NCBI GenBank assembly: GCA_030620925.1
Contig: JAUXIQ010000152.1
Location: 1 to 5,758 of the forward strand
Length of the DNA stretch: 5,758 nt
Reading direction: 5' to 3'
Origin: Nitrospinota bacterium
GTDB taxonomy: Bacteria; JAUXIQ01
Below the pieces are notes generated by a model. The model did not search any database and was not told where the DNA came from. It was given only the letters and a program-made list of their open reading frames with translations. Made by a program: the position numbers and the translations under genes. Numbering within the stretch: the first letter of the stretch is position 1; each line of letters begins with the position of its first letter. Shown here one piece after another: positions 5,737 to 5,758 of this stretch.

Positions 5737-5758
5737 ACTCCTGTAGTCCCGCGGAACG

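Larger units (their letters stand above)
5315..5758. other. Gene-free intergenic region rich in palindromic repeats
   Basis: No believable gene is present in these 444 bases. A 99-codon plus-strand frame (5304-5603) crosses it, but it reads through the repeats and yields the CHSERSEES peptide typical of mis-annotated repeat sequence. The left part carries three GTAGGGGC-type hairpins. The middle carries a 30-base inverted repeat around an interior with T-rich runs (T8 at 5559-5566). The last 80 bases hold weak hairpins and degenerate relatives of the first repeat. No tRNA or other RNA gene is evident. Confidence 0.8.

Overview
The window is an ordinary bacterial chromosomal segment. It has five protein genes, four of them complete, and ends in a gene-free stretch of about 440 bases built from palindromic repeats. 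The genes suggest an anaerobe: there is a short oxygen-sensitive-type protein with two Fe-S clusters related to QueG, a Lin0512-family protein, and a short ArgA-like acetyltransferase of the kind seen in Clostridia-like and Chloroflexota anaerobes. The repeat families at the right end also fit that range. Dehalococcoidia (Chloroflexota) is my best guess, but it is weak and rests on remembered family resemblance, not on a search.

Layout from left to right. The minus-strand gene at 1-835 encodes a membrane-anchored M23 (LytM-type) peptidase whose C-terminus is cut off by the window edge. It has its own strong promoter. Upstream of it, also on the minus strand, is a GNAT acetyltransferase (953-1417) with an extended -10 promoter. 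A divergent intergenic region (1418-1661) separates it from a plus-strand Lin0512-family protein (1662-2024). A full-length Lon protease follows on the plus strand (2139-4520, GTG start), preceded by its own likely promoter. Converging on lon from the right is a minus-strand QueG-like protein with two 4Fe-4S clusters (4622-5314). The gap between them holds a clear Rho-independent terminator that serves the minus strand.

The right-hand intergenic region (5315-5758) contains three hairpin units that share the 8-mer GTAGGGGC in alternating orientation. It also contains a perfect 30-base inverted repeat with 104 bases between its arms, from the widespread family that gives spurious 'CHSERSEES' peptides when translated.

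The genes do not form an obvious pathway. Promoter placement suggests mostly single-gene units: cell-wall or envelope remodelling (M23), amino-acid acetylation, an unknown conserved protein, ATP-dependent proteolysis, and a redox protein of unknown substrate. I do not see a convincing undescribed multigene system. The items most worth a second look are the repeat cluster, the truncated QueG-like protein and the uncharacterised Lin0512 protein.
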